From the NCBI GenBank assembly GCA_011109175.1, contig RDEW01000011.1:483095-547094 (forward strand): a stretch of DNA of 64,000 bases, given 5' to 3'. Shown here piece after piece: positions 11,101 to 24,549 of the stretch. This stretch comes from Dicyema japonicum. Taxonomy: Eukaryota; Dicyemida; Rhombozoa; Dicyemidae. The notes beneath the pieces are model-generated. The model saw nothing but the letters and a program-made list of their open reading frames with translations. It made no database searches and had not been told where the DNA came from. A program made the position numbers and the translations under genes. How positions within the stretch are numbered: the first letter of the stretch is position 1; each line of letters begins with the position of its first letter.

Positions 11101-11375
11101 TCAAATTGCATGTTTTGCTGATTTTTATTATCTTCTAAAAAAATTGATTTAACTTTGCCAATATTTCCCGTAGATCTTGTTCTTTCTTTGTTGAATGCCA
11201 TATTCTCAATTTGAATGACAATATCTTTAACCATAATTGTGTTTTCGTGATTCGCAGATTTTTTTGAAAGCAAATATTCTCCATTATCCTTCGTAGTACC
11301 TGGTCCATTTCTCAACAACTCCCTTTCTTCATTTTCTTTATTTGTAAGTATAGTTAATTTATTTCTGGTTGTCAT
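8151..11375 (-). CDS. Repeat-built, probably disordered protein (paralogue of the 28-30 kb gene)
   Basis: The start chosen is ATG 11375 (MTTRNKLTILTNKENEEREL). The first 340 residues are polar and rich in K, E, S, N and Q and already carry degenerate copies of a unit of about 24 residues (consensus core SQSNPW(D/E)..KLFEI). The region 9170-10480 is a 72-bp tandem array. The C-terminus carries KMFSNLPIMGTPRP, almost identical to KMFSNIPLMGGLRP of the 28-30 kb gene. A 23-nt intron (8220-8242) then joins '...QIYHS' to RYKMKGIKNRD..., stop at 8151-8153. The last intron has the same place and phase in both genes. Single-base indels in the array (near 10369, 10130, 9410, 9040) break the frame. They may be assembly errors in a repeat or real decay. 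Function unknown. Confidence 0.6.
8845..9155 (-). repeat. ~310-bp block duplicated on the other side of the 72-bp array (copy 1)
   Basis: This block matches about 10489-10800 nearly base for base (shared landmarks gtagtctcccaaggatttga, tcggttttttgtcttgaagg, gagtattatatggagttgac). The 72-bp array lies between the two copies, so it seems to have grown inside an already duplicated segment. A one-base loss near 9040 shifts the frame of this copy. Confidence 0.8.
9170..10480 (-). repeat. 72-bp tandem coding array, about 18 units
   Basis: Each 72-bp unit encodes 24 residues in the gene's frame. There are two alternating types, one reading SQSNPWDSEKLFEIEQPTRT and the other TNSNPWGAEKLFEIEQPTRT. 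Units are highly similar at DNA level. All three minus frames are largely open because the period is a multiple of three. Several units differ by 1-2 bp in length. Confidence 0.9.
10489..10800 (-). repeat. ~310-bp block flanking the 72-bp array (copy 2)
   Basis: Partner of 8845-9155. This copy keeps the reading frame of the gene (NILEAKKIFENKKPSGTE...). Confidence 0.8.
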
Positions 11376-13271
11376 ATTTCGCCCACTGACCTATATTTTC
11401 TAGGAAGATATTCTTTTATAACATTAAATAATTCACGTAATAAATAGTTATTTTGTTAATTCCTTATATTTCTGGGAAATTCTAGGTTATTTTTTTACAC
11501 TAAAAATCTATTCGTTGATTTGCAAGCATCCAGTTCCTGGCCGGCATCCAAGAAGTATCTCTCTTCTCCACTTGATGGGTTCTCGCAACTGCAGATATAT
11601 ATGAATTTGTTGCTTCGAAAGGATGCTTAACTCCGACTGTGGGAACTGAATATACTTTAATCAAACGTTAATTGGCACAACCTCTTTCCAGAATTATTAA
11701 TCAAATAAATCTCTTAATTTACAGTGAAGCCATTAGATGATCCTCAGTAATCTCTTCTTAGCTCGTTGTTATTCCACAAATCTTAGGCACTCTCTGTCTT
11801 CTTGCTGTACAATCAGGAGCTCGTGTGAGATGAACTGGGGTATCAAAGGGGGAGGTCTTAGCTCTGTGTTCTTTTCTAAATCTAATTCTTTTTGACTAAG
11901 GTCTCAAAGGGGATAGGATCTTTAACGGGGGTAAAATCATAGAGTTATTTCATTAATTACATTAAACAAGATTACATTCATTAGCATTATTTGTTATAAT
12001 TCTATAACTCGTGATTTGATGCTGCAAAATTTGCCTGTTATTACTGGCAACTTACACATTAATTACAGATCATATTAACTATTATCCTGCACGTGAAACT
12101 TGAGAAAGATAATCTCAGAACTTCAGGTTTCTTATGTTTCCTGAGTGCTCCACTTTGTCCAAGCTTACGAGAAGGAAGACAGGGGTTAAGTAAATATTCT
12201 ATGCAATAGAGATGCGTACCCACTTTAACCTTCGACTAATTAACTACTTGTATTATGTAGGTAGGCTCAACTTATTTCATATTCTCCATACGAAAACGCT
12301 AATAAACCAAGGAAACAGTATATTGCAATCAGCTACAAGGACATAGATCGTTCCCAACATGTGAAATATTGCAGACCAAAAACCAGCACTCATGACACCT
12401 TCCTCACTCGTGCATATAGCCCCTTCAGCGTCTTTTTCATTCACCTCAAATAATCAGGATCACTCGTTAGGATTGCGTTAACGGGTTTGTATAACTTTTC
12501 GATTGGCACTCATACTCTTCAATATTTAGAAAAAATCCTTGATCAGCCGATTCTGAAGACAGAATAGTCGAAAAATATTAGAATACGCCAGTTCTTACTG
12601 GATGTTTACATTTTCTTCTTCAATATCAACTTGAACGACAGAAAAACGTTGCATCTTCTTTTGTCAGAGTTCATTCTTCTCCACTCTCCTAAGAAAAGTC
12701 CCCAAGGGACCACGGCTATGGTTCTCGTGTTTTTACAAATAACTGGACTTCACGTGCTCCTGGCTTCCTCGTTATAGTCAATCGTTGATCTTTCCACTGA
12801 TAGTCTCGCTCCATCTCTGTAGAATCTGTATGTCATCCTCGCCGAAGGGGTAAAATCCTTTTTATGTTGTAACAAGTCATCGTCATCCAGAAAGGGATAT
12901 TCTTTAATATGACTACAAGTGGTCTCGAAGTTGCCTCAATGATTTTGTAATTTCCAATCCCGAATGGCGATATCATGTTTACTTTCACCAGGAATTTGTT
13001 TTTATCTTCAATTTCTTAAATTCCACACGAAAGGAACCCGATGACTATAAAAGCGCTAGATTCCTATATAAAAGTCGATCAGTACTGGAGAAGATAGCAC
13101 AAACACAGTACTGCGGTCAGTTTCCTTTATGATATTCCCTTATGCTTTCTTTGACTTTCTCTAAAAGTATGAGTCCACTTAAGGAAAAAAGAAATAATAT
13201 GCTCTAGTTAAGGATTTCAATTGTTAGATTTAACTAAGTCTAAGTATCCTGTGGAACAAGCTGAATCATCT
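11376..13271. other. 1.9 kb between genes, nothing recognised
   Basis: I see no open frame with protein-like content, no RNA gene and no element end that I can support. Base composition is closer to even than in the flanking genes. Confidence 0.4.
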
Positions 13272-15662
13272 CTATTTTATTCTCTTCACGTTAGAAAGCG
13301 GCTGTAATAAAAACAAGTGATACTGATTGATTAGCTTCTAAATTTTGTTGATTGAAAAATTCAAAGTTCACTTGGTTATAATCGTCGGACACCTTGGACT
13401 GTTCACCAATAATTATGGGTCTATCCACTACTTCTGATTGAGATCGATTACTCGGATATTGTCTGCTTAATGTTAACACGAGAATCAACCTCATTATTTG
13501 AGCTTGAATTGAACCTAAATTGGAAAATCTTTTAGCCCACATATGTTCCATCTTATCTGAAAGCTGCTCTGAACTTCCATCGTTAATTGCCGACTGAGTA
13601 TATTTTTGAATTTTACGTCTGGGTTAGGTTTCGAACTGTTCTCGTGTCGTATAGCCGTAGAAGAATCGTTAGTATGCTGAGATTTGATTTCCCCAGTATT
13701 CTTAACATTCCCTCCTTGTAAAAAATTCCACCGTTTTCAAGCATTTTTCTGAGATTTGGAGAAAAATGATTGCTTTTTGAATCTCTGATATTTTTCAAAG
13801 TGGAATAAACATCGGCGTCAAACTTTTTAGGAGAAAAAAACGTATCCGAACATTTTTTGTCTTCTTTTTTGATTGAAATGTCTGAAATTTTGTAATTTTC
13901 AATGAATTCTATTGCATTGCTTTGTGGGACAATTTCTTCAAAAATTTTCTTTGGAATGAATTTTTGCGTAGAGAGCTTCTCGTGTGGTTCCCCGGGGTCC
14001 AAGAAATTCGTTTCAAAGTCGATTGGTGGACTAAAATCAACAGTTTTTGGGTTAGTGTTTTTTTCATGATTCATCAAAATCGGCGGATCGGTTGTATCTG
14101 AAATCACGGAAGTCATAAAATCCATACTTAAAGATGTATCGGAATTTTTAGATTTATCTCGGAGTTTATTTTCAATTTCAATGTTTTCAGTAACTTTCCT
14201 GTCTATCAAAGTCGAACAATCATCAAAATCTGAAACAAAGGACTTCATTTCCATATTTGGAAATTTTTTGGAATTCATAGATTCATTGTTAGTAATACTA
14301 TCAAATTTTATGTCTTCGTTTATTTCAGCCGGCTCGAAAATCAGTAGATCATCTATATCTGCAAACATGGACGACATAAAATCAATATTTTGAGATGTGA
14401 AGGAATTTTGAAATTCAGTGTCAAACATACTATCATTTTCTGTGTCCTCGATTTTTTAATTTCCTTGAAAATTGACGGATCACTCATATCCACAAACGAG
14501 GACATCGTTTCAATATTTGGGGTTATATTTGAATTTTGAGAATCATTGTATGTTATATGATCAATCTGTATGTCTTCAGTTTTTTCCGGCGTTCCACCAA
14601 TCGATGGATCATCCATGTCTACGGGCGATGGCATCACAACATCAATATTTTGAGATGTTGAGGAATTTTGAAATACAGTGTCGAGAATATTATCATTTTC
14701 TATTTCCTCGGTTTTTTCAAATGCTTTGAAAATCAACGGATCTGTCATTTCTGTAAGCGAGGAAGTCATTTCCATATTTTGGGTTATCTTTGAATTTTGA
14801 GATTCATTGTCCGCTATATTATCAGCCTCCATGTCCTCAATTTTTTCCAATTTTCCATCAATCGATGGATCATCCATGTCTACTGGCGATGACGTCACAA
14901 AATCAATATTTTGAAATGTGGAAGAATTTTGAAGTTCAGTGTCTTGCATATTATCATTTTCAGTTTTTCCGTGTGTTTCGGAAATCGATGGGTCATCTAT
15001 AAAAGATGATGCCATTTCCATATTTTGGGTTATCTTTGTGTTTTGAGATTCACTGTCCTCTATATTATCAGTCCTCATGTCCTCAATTTTTCCCGATGTT
15101 TCACCAATCGATGGATTAGCAATTTCAATAATCGGAGACGTTTTAACATCTTTATTTCTTATGTTTGATTGCTGAGATTTGTTATCTCGGTCATATCTCG
15201 GCTCGATATTTTTATTAGGAAATTGGGTTGGCACATTAACCTCAATATTTTCAGAAACATTATTTTTGAGCTTAGCTGGATCATCAGATCTAATTGCATA
15301 TGTGGGAATTTGTTCAGCCTTTAGTTCCTTCTGATCTTGGCTATCCCCGTCTTTATTTTTCGGCAAAATGTTTCTACGTTGAAAAATGACTCGAACGTAT
15401 TAGTGTTATCAGATCTTCGTGCAATATTCAAATTTGTTGGCTTGTTTACGTTTCTTGCATACTTCTTCCGTATCTTTTCCTGAGATTCCCGTTGCTTAGC
15501 AAGAATTAATTTTCTATTGGTGAAAGAAATTCCATATTCGCCCATATTAGCTGAAGCATGTTTATTCCATGTTGAAGAGATCAAATTCCCACTTAAGTCA
15601 TCGTTTTTTGTTTTTCGGCTTACATCAGCTGACTGTGGTTTTGTTTTGTTTGAATCAGTCAT
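13272..15662 (-). CDS. Acidic, repeat-built protein of unknown function
   Basis: The start chosen is ATG 15662 (MTDSNKTKPQSADVSRK). A 23-nt intron at 15374-15396 joins '...SDNTNT' to 'NILPKNKDGD', and a 22-nt intron at 13302-13323 gives the end NQSPLSNVKRIK. The middle (about 15130-14300) is made of alternating repeats of about 40 residues: DPSIGETSGKIEDM...SQNTKITQNMEM and DPSI...LQNSSTSQNIDFV. The protein is rich in D, E, S, N and T, and probably unstructured. A single-base loss near 14435 and another frame change near 13690 break the frame, from decay or sequencing error. It has the same orientation as the upstream repeat-built gene but no shared motif that I can see. Confidence 0.55.
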
Positions 15663-15809
15663 ATTTTGGCTATTACTAAGTAATATCAATAAAGTAAACC
15701 AGCGTTTTAAATAATTTATGCTCGTTAAATGCGTATTGTTATGTGGTTGGCATTTTAATAAATGTAATTTTATATTTAACAAAACATTAAAATAATATTT
15801 TTTATCAAT

Positions 15810-16170
15810 TCGTGGGTTCGAGTTTTCAACGATGGTCAATTCTCGTAAACATATTCCCCCGAGGCAACGAGTCCTTCTTGCACGACACAGTAGTAGAGAG
15901 GGATCTTTTTAGCTTCTCCCTGACCAAATCCTCTGGTGAAGATTGTGAAAACTCTTCCGCCGAAGAATGAAGTGATGTCAGCGACGGTAGGCCGCGTGAA
16001 GAAATGGAAGAAGGAATCTCTTCTTAAGTGGAAGCCTTTAATGGACTATTGGAAGATGGATTTGACGAAGACAAGGAGATGTTTAACCTTAGTTCACATG
16101 GCCTATATCTTTCATTCGCGACTAATGTATCTCCATTTATGCGTTTTGGCTAAAAACTGAGAATTCTTTG
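15810..16170 (+). mobile_element. SINE family D copy, 5'-truncated
   Basis: It begins inside the B-box region (cgtgggttcgag), continues with 'gaggcaacgagtccttcttg', 'gaatgaagtgatgtcagcga' and 'cttttaatggactattggaa', and matches the fuller copy at 17195-17645 throughout. Confidence 0.7.
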
Positions 16171-16416
16171 TTCGGCCGTTAATTAACGCTTATTTAGTAA
16201 AATAATCAGTAATTATTTTTTACTGCATTTTTAATCTGTGCTCAGAATACTTCAATTTTTTCAAATACACTAATATCTACTTTACCAAATGGTCAAGGCT
16301 AGCTGCACTCAAATTGAAAACGCATTCCTCTAAGGAAATGCGCTCAATAAGCCAGCTCCTTTATCTATCATCCTATTTCCCCATTGCGATGAGCGATCCT
16401 ACACGGTTCAGCAGGG
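16171..16416. other. Spacer, nothing recognised
   Basis: A+T-rich, no supported feature. Confidence 0.4.
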
Positions 16417-16640
16417 TCAATGATCTGTTTCCTGAGTCCTGATGTTTCCACGGTGAGTGTCACCGAGACATTGGTATTTCTTATTGTTTAATATCTCAGC
16501 CTTTGCCGTGGTTGATCCTGGGTGAGTTGCTGTCATTGCAAGGTTAGAGGGAGAGATTCCATCCATGTTGGTGGGGTCCCAGGCAAGGTATCTTCCACCT
16601 TTCCATGGGAAGAGAGTTGTACCGTGAGCCTTTTGTTGGC
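16417..16640 (-). mobile_element. Endonuclease fragment of an R2-like LINE
   Basis: The minus-strand translation contains GTTLFPWKGGRYLAWDPTN followed by STTAKAEILNNKKYQCLG. This aligns with the endonuclease of the 45.3-kb copy (RPDGITVFPFSRGKCLIWD). The invariant PD pair is altered here, so it is a dead fragment. Confidence 0.7.
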
Positions 16641-17190
16641 TGGAGCCAGTCAGAGAGGTTCCAACTGAACAAGAAATCTGCCCAATTCCAGTCCCCACAT
16701 AATAACTCTTTGATGCCTCTGTGCTTTGGACTTTTCGACGCTCATCAGGCAGGAATGAGTGTGAAGACCTTTAGCATCGACTATTCTTTAGTAAAAATTG
16801 AATAATATTATTAAAACGTTGTGGTTGATAGTTTCTGTCTTTCGGATCGTCTATATTAGACAGAATGTCTTGACTACCCCCAAAATAATAAAGATTTCCC
16901 AAATCGAAGGGCATTTGACTTGGTTCAGTATCATTATGACTTGAAGAATTCAATTATCCTAGACTTGATGAAAGTCAGTGAAGTTCAAGGACAGTGGACT
17001 TGAATATTGGATGGTACACTCTCTAACCTCTCTTGTGTTTCAGAATAAGGAAAATAGTAATTTGAAGGACTTCAGACCATAATTGGGGGTAAATGGAATT
17101 ACAGGGTTTCCACATCAAATTAGTCACTTTCGAGATCAGATCCAATCCAATTAAGTCACGTTCCAAATCAATTAAGTCGTTGTCCACTTC
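16641..17190. other. Spacer, nothing recognised
   Basis: Short open frames only. No element or gene supported. Confidence 0.35.
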
Positions 17191-17194
17191 AAAC

Positions 17195-17645
17195 TAGTCA
17201 CCGGCCTTCTGGCTGAACGTCTGATGACATCGGATCTGAAGGTCGTGGGTTCGAATCCGAAAGATGGAGTTTTCAGCGAAAGCCAATTCTTGTCAAACAG
17301 ATCCCACCGTGAGGCGACGAGTCCTTCTGGCACGACAAAGTAGTTAAAAAAGATCTTACTACCTTTCTCCCTGACCAAATCCTCTGATGAAGATTGCATT
17401 ATGAAAACTATTCCGCTAAAGAAAGAAGTGATGTCCGCGACGGTAGGACGTGAGACAAAAATGGAAAAGGACGGACCTACTTCCCCACCTTTTTTCGAAA
17501 GCGAAAGCCTGTAATGTAGTATTGGAAGATGGATTTAATCGGCACAAGCAGATGTTCTCCCTTTGGTTCCTTCCTTGGATTAGTTAGTATGACTATTTGT
17601 GCTGGTCATACAATGGTAAGCATGGGGTTAATAATAATAATAACA
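17195..17645 (+). mobile_element. SINE family D, most complete copy
   Basis: It has a tRNA-like head with A box tggctgaacg (17210-17219) and a perfect B box ggttcgaatcc (17248-17258). A conserved body follows (cgacgagtccttctggcacg; gaagtgatgtccgcgacggt; gtattggaagatggattta), ending in a (TAA)n tail at about 17629-17643. Other copies: 15810, 24140 (-), 31665 (-), 38570, 55850. Confidence 0.85.
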
Positions 17646-17729
17646 AGTCACCTTCAACTAAAAATAAGTAATTATATTTTTTTTAAACAAAATTTTCAAA
17701 TCAATAAAAAACCAAAGTATTTATTTTAA

Positions 17730-19635
17730 AAGACTGCAACATTTCCAACCTGAAAATTTCTCCTCCATAGACAAAGCTGTATACTATTTCAACAAAACAA
17801 TCATTGACGGGAGAAAAATTTTTTTCAGAAAAGCATATATAAAAAACGAAAAATTGAAATATGACTCAAAAACAAAGAAAATAATTATGGAAAGAAACAA
17901 CCTTAAGAAAATGATGCATCGTTCACGAGAGGTTATTAATCGAATCAGGTCACTAAACATTCTTATCACGAAAAGCACAAACAACACCCAAAGGAAGAAA
18001 TTCATGCGAATCTCTGCTGCCATGAATAATCAGACCTCAATTTCCAACATGTGGAAGATGTTGAGGCGTCTGAAGAACCCAGAATACGAAGATAACAAAG
18101 AACAATGCCAGCTCAATCTGAATAAATATATGAAACATTGTATTCGAATCAGTCACATTCCTTATAAAAAGATTAACACACAAACGAAAATAAAGAGAAA
18201 GCCATCCAAATTTGCCCCGCTGATTTATTTTCTCCCTAAAGATGTATCCAAAGCAATATCAAATCAGAAAAAAACAAACTCATGTGGCCCAGACGGAATT
18301 CTCTCTTATTCTGCTGAAACACTTGGGCCCAGCATCAATAAATGCATTAAAAACATCTACAACACATCGCTGAACATAAATACCATACCGACTTTATGGA
18401 AACTATCAAAAATTCGACCAATATTGAAGCCGGGAAGACCGAAGAACGATCCCGGCTCTTACAGACCAGTTTCCCCTTATATGTGTTTTGTCGAGGATCC
18501 TGGAGAAACTGGTCCTAAAAGTTATTCGCCCTTCTCCCACAACCTACATTCCAACATGGCTTCAAGGAAGGATTATCAACAACCTCCTTCCTAACAACAT
18601 TAATGAAGTTCATAACTGAAGGACACAAGAACAAGCCAAAACAGGAAAAATCGGTCATATGTACGATCGATATTCAAAAAGCTTCGACTTGTCCCAAGGA
18701 AGATCCTCATACGAAAAATATTTTTGACAAAAATTGATGCACCATTAAAGTTATGGTTAGCAAATTTCGTAAGTGGACGCCGAGGGAAAGTATCCGTCGG
18801 AAACAAGAGTTCCAGATCGGGATTATTACCCAATGGTGTACCCCAAGGATCTCCTCTGTCACCAATCCTTTTTAATTTGTTTTTGAGTGATCTCCCCGTA
18901 CCTATGAATAATAATGACATACTACTTTCCTATGCCGATGACATAGTTGTCGCATCTAGAGACGTAAACGTCGAACATGCTAAGGAAAGACTACAAGGAA
19001 TACTAAATAACATATTTGGATGGTTGTGCGAAATCGATTAAATGCATGTTCCGAAAAGTCAGCAGTCACTCTATTTACTAAGAATAGAAAGATGGGAACG
19101 CAAACAATTGATGTCACGTTAAATGGAGTACCTATACCACAAAAGAAATCGCAGAAGATACTGGGAGTAACTTTTGATACTTTCCTCTGCTTCTCAGCCC
19201 ATTTGGAATCTATCATATCAACCTGTGCAAAAAAGATCAATTTTGTAAAGGCCTTCCTTTGGAACTGTGGAGGAATTTATCCGCCAGGTATCGGGACCCT
19301 CTACAAGCAGTATGTCGAGCCACCAATAGGCTATGCATGGGGATCTGACCAGTTGGCAACGAACTTAACAAAAATTCAAGAGATCCAGTCAAGAGCAAAA
19401 AAATTACTAGAAAAATATACAGATAAAGAAATTGCCCCCAGAGCACTCGAGTCTATCATAGAGGCAACTGGAGGCAATTTCAGAAGAGAAAAGTAAAAAG
19501 ACCCCCGTCCGTATAGAAAATGCGTGGGATCACGGTCGGAGCCTCGAGAAAAAATGGCCCGATTATTGAGAGATCCCGGGATCACCTGAATATTAGTTAT
19601 TGGTTAAGACGGTGTTTCTTTGGCTTAAATAATAA
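17730..19635 (+). mobile_element. Jockey-type LINE, ORF2 reverse transcriptase, degenerate
   Basis: From about 17854 the frame gives a polar linker, then NSCGPDGILSYSAETLGP, LWKLSKIRPILKPGRPK, GSYRPVS, a frameshift, and LKLWLANFVSGRRGKVSVGN. These are followed by GVPQGSPLSPILFNLF, the catalytic LLSYADDIVVASRD, QKILGVTFDTFLCFSAH and the thumb. It ends in a (TAA)n tail near 19628. It is broken by a handful of frameshifts. This is the best preserved Jockey copy of the window. Confidence 0.9.
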
Positions 19636-19869
19636 TAATAAAAAGACAATCAAAAATTTATACCTAATTCAGAATAACAGAAAATCTTTTATATTCCGTA
19701 ACTATTTCAACATGTGTCTAAAAAACAATCAAGTAGTTATGAGTTTTTTTCAAATAAAAATTGTTCAACCCTTAGAATAAAAAATCTTGCCAAAACACGA
19801 CTTCTTGACAGCCGTCTAACATCTGATGATACAAGAGAACAGTGGCGTCTGCATCATATTATTATTTGC

Positions 19870-21785
19870 ACTTATCGCTATGTCATAGGACTTGACAAAG
19901 CATCTGCAACACGAGTTAACAAATCACTAGTTAATTTCATCCACTTCCTCATGTTCAAAGCCGCAGTGCGTAACCAGTCAAGATCCTCTCCACTTCTAAG
20001 ATGCCGTCCCATTTCTTTGAGGGCCTCGTCGAGAACTACTGGCAGTGTCGTCCTTGAGCAACCACGGAGACGGGGGGCTTCCAATTGAAGTAATCCTCCA
20101 TAGCTACGTTCGCGGGGCATCTAGGTCCAGTCGCAGAATATCGTGTATCCAGAAATTCATTTGAAATTTCAGAGGTCCACGTCTTTTTATAGAGAAGATT
20201 TGATGACATCCTCGTATCACTTCTTTCGAACATCATATGCCGTAGTTGGTCTCTATGAAACGCATTAAGCCTATTCAGTTCATTTTTTGAGCAGACCTAG
20301 GTACCAGTGTTATACAGTAGTATGGGATTCACTAGCGAGTTGTATAATCGAGTTTTTGTTTATAATGTCAAGGCTTTTTTTGTGGAGCCAGGTGTTCTTC
20401 AGTCTGAAGAAAACAGTTTGTGCTAAGGTTTTCCTTCTTGTAATGTCTTCATGGTCTCCTAGGAGGGAGCCAAGCTTTTTGCACTTGCGCCAGTTGCTCC
20501 TCCGTCCTTGTTTCTTCCCTCTTCCCTCTTGAGTTCAGTTACCTCAGTCTTGTCCGGATTTACTGTTGAAACGTCATCAGAGGATACTCACTGCGGAACT
20601 GGATTGTCTAGAAAGTACCCACACACAAGAAAAAAAAAGAAGTGAAGATCATTTCTTGGTTCTACGATTAGTTAAAATTAACTGTTTTTTACTTAAATAA
20701 AGTGCGTGTTTTGACATGCGGAGCTATAAATATTATAGCTCTCCTGAAAAGGCTGTTATTACTATTAAACTAGTCTTCCAGGCACTTCTTCTAACAAGCG
20801 GGTGAGTGATATTTTGTCATTTGAAATAAAGTCTACGTCGTCAGCATACGCAATAATGTTTGTCTTTTCACCCAGTATCGGTTTTGATTCCCGTAGAGCA
20901 GCTTCAATATGACAAAAAGAATAGGTGATAATGGGTCTCTCTGTTGAGTGCCAACAGTCGTCTCAAATCGGCGAGACAAGGCTCCCCCGACTCTTACAAT
21001 GAGCCAAGTATCAGCTAGGAGGGTGGTGGCCATTCTGACAGTGGAAGCGTCTAGGAAACTCCCCAGAACCAGTATTAGCCTCCGTCTGTCGACAGAGTCG
21101 AAGGTCCTTGAAATGTCGATTCCGAGGATGGTTGTAGACATTTTGAACTTTTAAAGGCCGCAGATCTCCACTTGTGAGACCACAAAACATCGGAAGTAAA
21201 TCTTCCTTTTCGGAATCCGCTGTGGTATAGTGACAGAAAAGTATCTAGGCGTCCTTCCATCCTTTGTAATGTTATGTTCGCCAGAATTTTCTGAAGTGAA
21301 TTCAGTAATATGACTGGACGGAGGTTCTCCACCTTAGCTCTTGTTTTATTCGCCTACTGTACAGGTATCAAAATACCTCTAGTACATCAGAATCCTAGCG
21401 ATGCATTCATACAGGGTTTGGGTTCCGTATTTGAAGAATTCATCACCAAGTTCGTCGGGGCCAGGAATCCTGTTGTTTTTCAATTTGGAACTTGCAAATT
21501 CAACTTTATATGGTGTGATTTCTTCATCTAATTTCCTCGTTCTAGGATGATAGTGTCGTTCCTTGGATTGAAAAGTTTTCCAAAGTGGGCAGCGATACTT
21601 TCTGCCACTTCCCTTTGGTCCATAATCTGCTATCCTTTGTCATTTCTTATCGGTTGACAGAGTCTCTTTCCTTTTTATCTGTTTAACAGCCTCGTAGAAT
21701 TTTGCGTTTTCCTTGATCTACTTTGAAAGATCTTCGACCAGTTCCTTCAGTTTCCAAACGCTAGAGAGTCCCTACGTTAAACGTG
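19870..21785 (-). mobile_element. LINE of the 'YLEAAL' type (RTE-like group), nearly full RT, broken
   Basis: The minus strand gives, in order: GPDELGDEFFKYGT, LRPVILLNSLQKILANITLQ, YHSGFRKGRFTSDVLWSHKW, ILGIDISRTFDSVDRRRLI, TTVGTQQRDPLSPILF. A frameshift then leads to IIAYADDVDFISNDKISL. After a SINE gap come KTEVTELK, GDHEDITRRKTLAQTVFF, TRLYNSLVNPILLYNTGTW and the C-terminal TTLPVVLDEALKEMGRHL. Clade naming needs a tree; the motifs are shared with the copies at 47.0-47.7 and 57.6-61.2 kb. Confidence 0.85.
20573..20764 (+). mobile_element. SINE family A, 5'-truncated, inside the LINE
   Basis: The body (cactgcggaactggattgtc; gttaaaattaactgtttttt; aaaaggctgttatta) matches the SINE at 4549-4880 on the opposite strand. 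The imperfect 11-12 bp flanks tactgttgaaac and tactattaaac look like target duplications. Removing it brings YADDVDF... and KTEVTELK of the LINE together. Confidence 0.8.
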
Positions 21786-21839
21786 AGAAGGGATAAGTCC
21801 AATGGCTTGATACTGTGTTTTCCAGACATTGAGTTCAAG

Positions 21840-23340
<1,501 letters not shown>

Positions 23341-23343
23341 AAT

Positions 23344-23580
23344 CAGTAGGGCAATTTTTGTCAATAAAGTCAAAAATTCATTTGTTCTTAAAATTGCTTA
23401 AACCTTATAAAATGTGATTTTTAATCAAAAATTATATAAATCAAAAGTTATAGTCAAAAAAGTCAAAATTTTGGGAAATATCAAAAAAAGGTCAATAAAT
23501 TCATAATTTTTATTGATTTTTATTTTTTATTTATTAATTTTAATAGTTTTTTTAATGAAATAATAACGTTTCATCAACTG
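23344..23580 (+). repeat. MITE-like A+T-rich repeat starting 'tagggcaatttttgtcaata'
   Basis: The first 35 bases are repeated at 55214-55250. The later part (gtgatttttaatcaaaaat, atcaactgttatgccgca) is repeated at about 46300-46440. The tagggc end resembles the end of the hAT element at 40742. Confidence 0.55.
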
Positions 23581-24120
23581 TTATGCCGCATTAAAATCAG
23601 GACCTGGTGTGCCGACCCCTATTTGAGTTGGTTGTAGCTGTGTTATCAGCGTAGGCAGGATTGCTCTGCATACAAGCTTTGAGGCCAACCGACGAAAAAC
23701 CAAGCCAACAGCAATATGGCGTATTCCCCCACATCTTTTATCGAAGTCGATTAACTTTGCGGAGAACATTACGTGTCAAATTGTTTCTGGTAGTGTCCCT
23801 GAAATCATCCTGTTCATTAGTTTGGTGATAGCCAACACGAGCGAAACCCCAAAATAGCCCGTGTTCTAAGAAACGAGGTCTTTGAAATGCGCCGGACGGA
23901 ACTCATCAAGTCTTCCACTGCTGCCCGGGACGAAAGAGAGAATCCCATTTTTTACGTCCTCTTCAGAACAAGCAGATTAGGTAATTGTCTTGGGCAAGAC
24001 GGAATCAGATGGTTGTTATGGCGACTTGGTTGTCGCCCAACATGTGCTGCGTAGGACTGTTCGGATGGCTCAATTATACGGTTCCGATCTGCAAGAATCC
24101 GCACGGCAGCACGGATTCCA
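23580..24120 (-). mobile_element. R2-like LINE fragment (N-terminal linker and RT)
   Basis: GGIRAAVRILADRNRI (about 24090-24135) matches the linker RAALRVVASDD of the 2-kb copy. Further on, LIDFDKRCGGIRHIAVGLVF and RRLASKLVCRAILPTL (23581-23769) are the RT entry motif of this group (GGIRPIAVG...RRL..K). Frameshifts separate the pieces. Confidence 0.75.
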
Positions 24121-24139
24121 CCTTCAGAATATTCCATTA

Positions 24140-24410
24140 AAGGTCCCATAATAGTCCAATAGTCCATTAAAGGCTCCCGCTTCAGAAATGAGATGGAGAA
24201 GTAAGTCCACCTTCTTCCATTTTCATCTCACGTCTTACCGTTGCAGACATCACTTCATTCCTAGGCAGAAGAGTTTTCATATTGGTAATCTTGACCAATG
24301 GATTTCGTCAGGGAGAAGGTAGGAAGATCTCTTTCAGCTATCGTATCGTACCAGAAGGACTCGTCGCCTCGCAGGTGGGATCTGTTTGAGGAGAATTGAC
24401 CTTCGTACGA
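24140..24410 (-). mobile_element. SINE family D copy
   Basis: The reverse complement matches the body of the 17.2-kb SINE (tggactattaatgg..., gaagtgatgtctgcaacggt, gcgacgagtccttctggta). Confidence 0.75.
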
Positions 24411-24549
24411 GCAATAAAATTATTTAAAAGCAATTTAGCCTTTTTTATAACATATGAATACCCAGGGTTACGCTTACGACGTCTAACCATAATAAAATGA
24501 CTCATAAAACAAATATATTCATTAAAATCTAGTTAATGTATTATTTGAA

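Noticed and set aside
17195-17280. A tRNA gene on the plus strand
   Set aside because: Good B box, but no acceptor-stem pairing. The same head starts several SINE copies.
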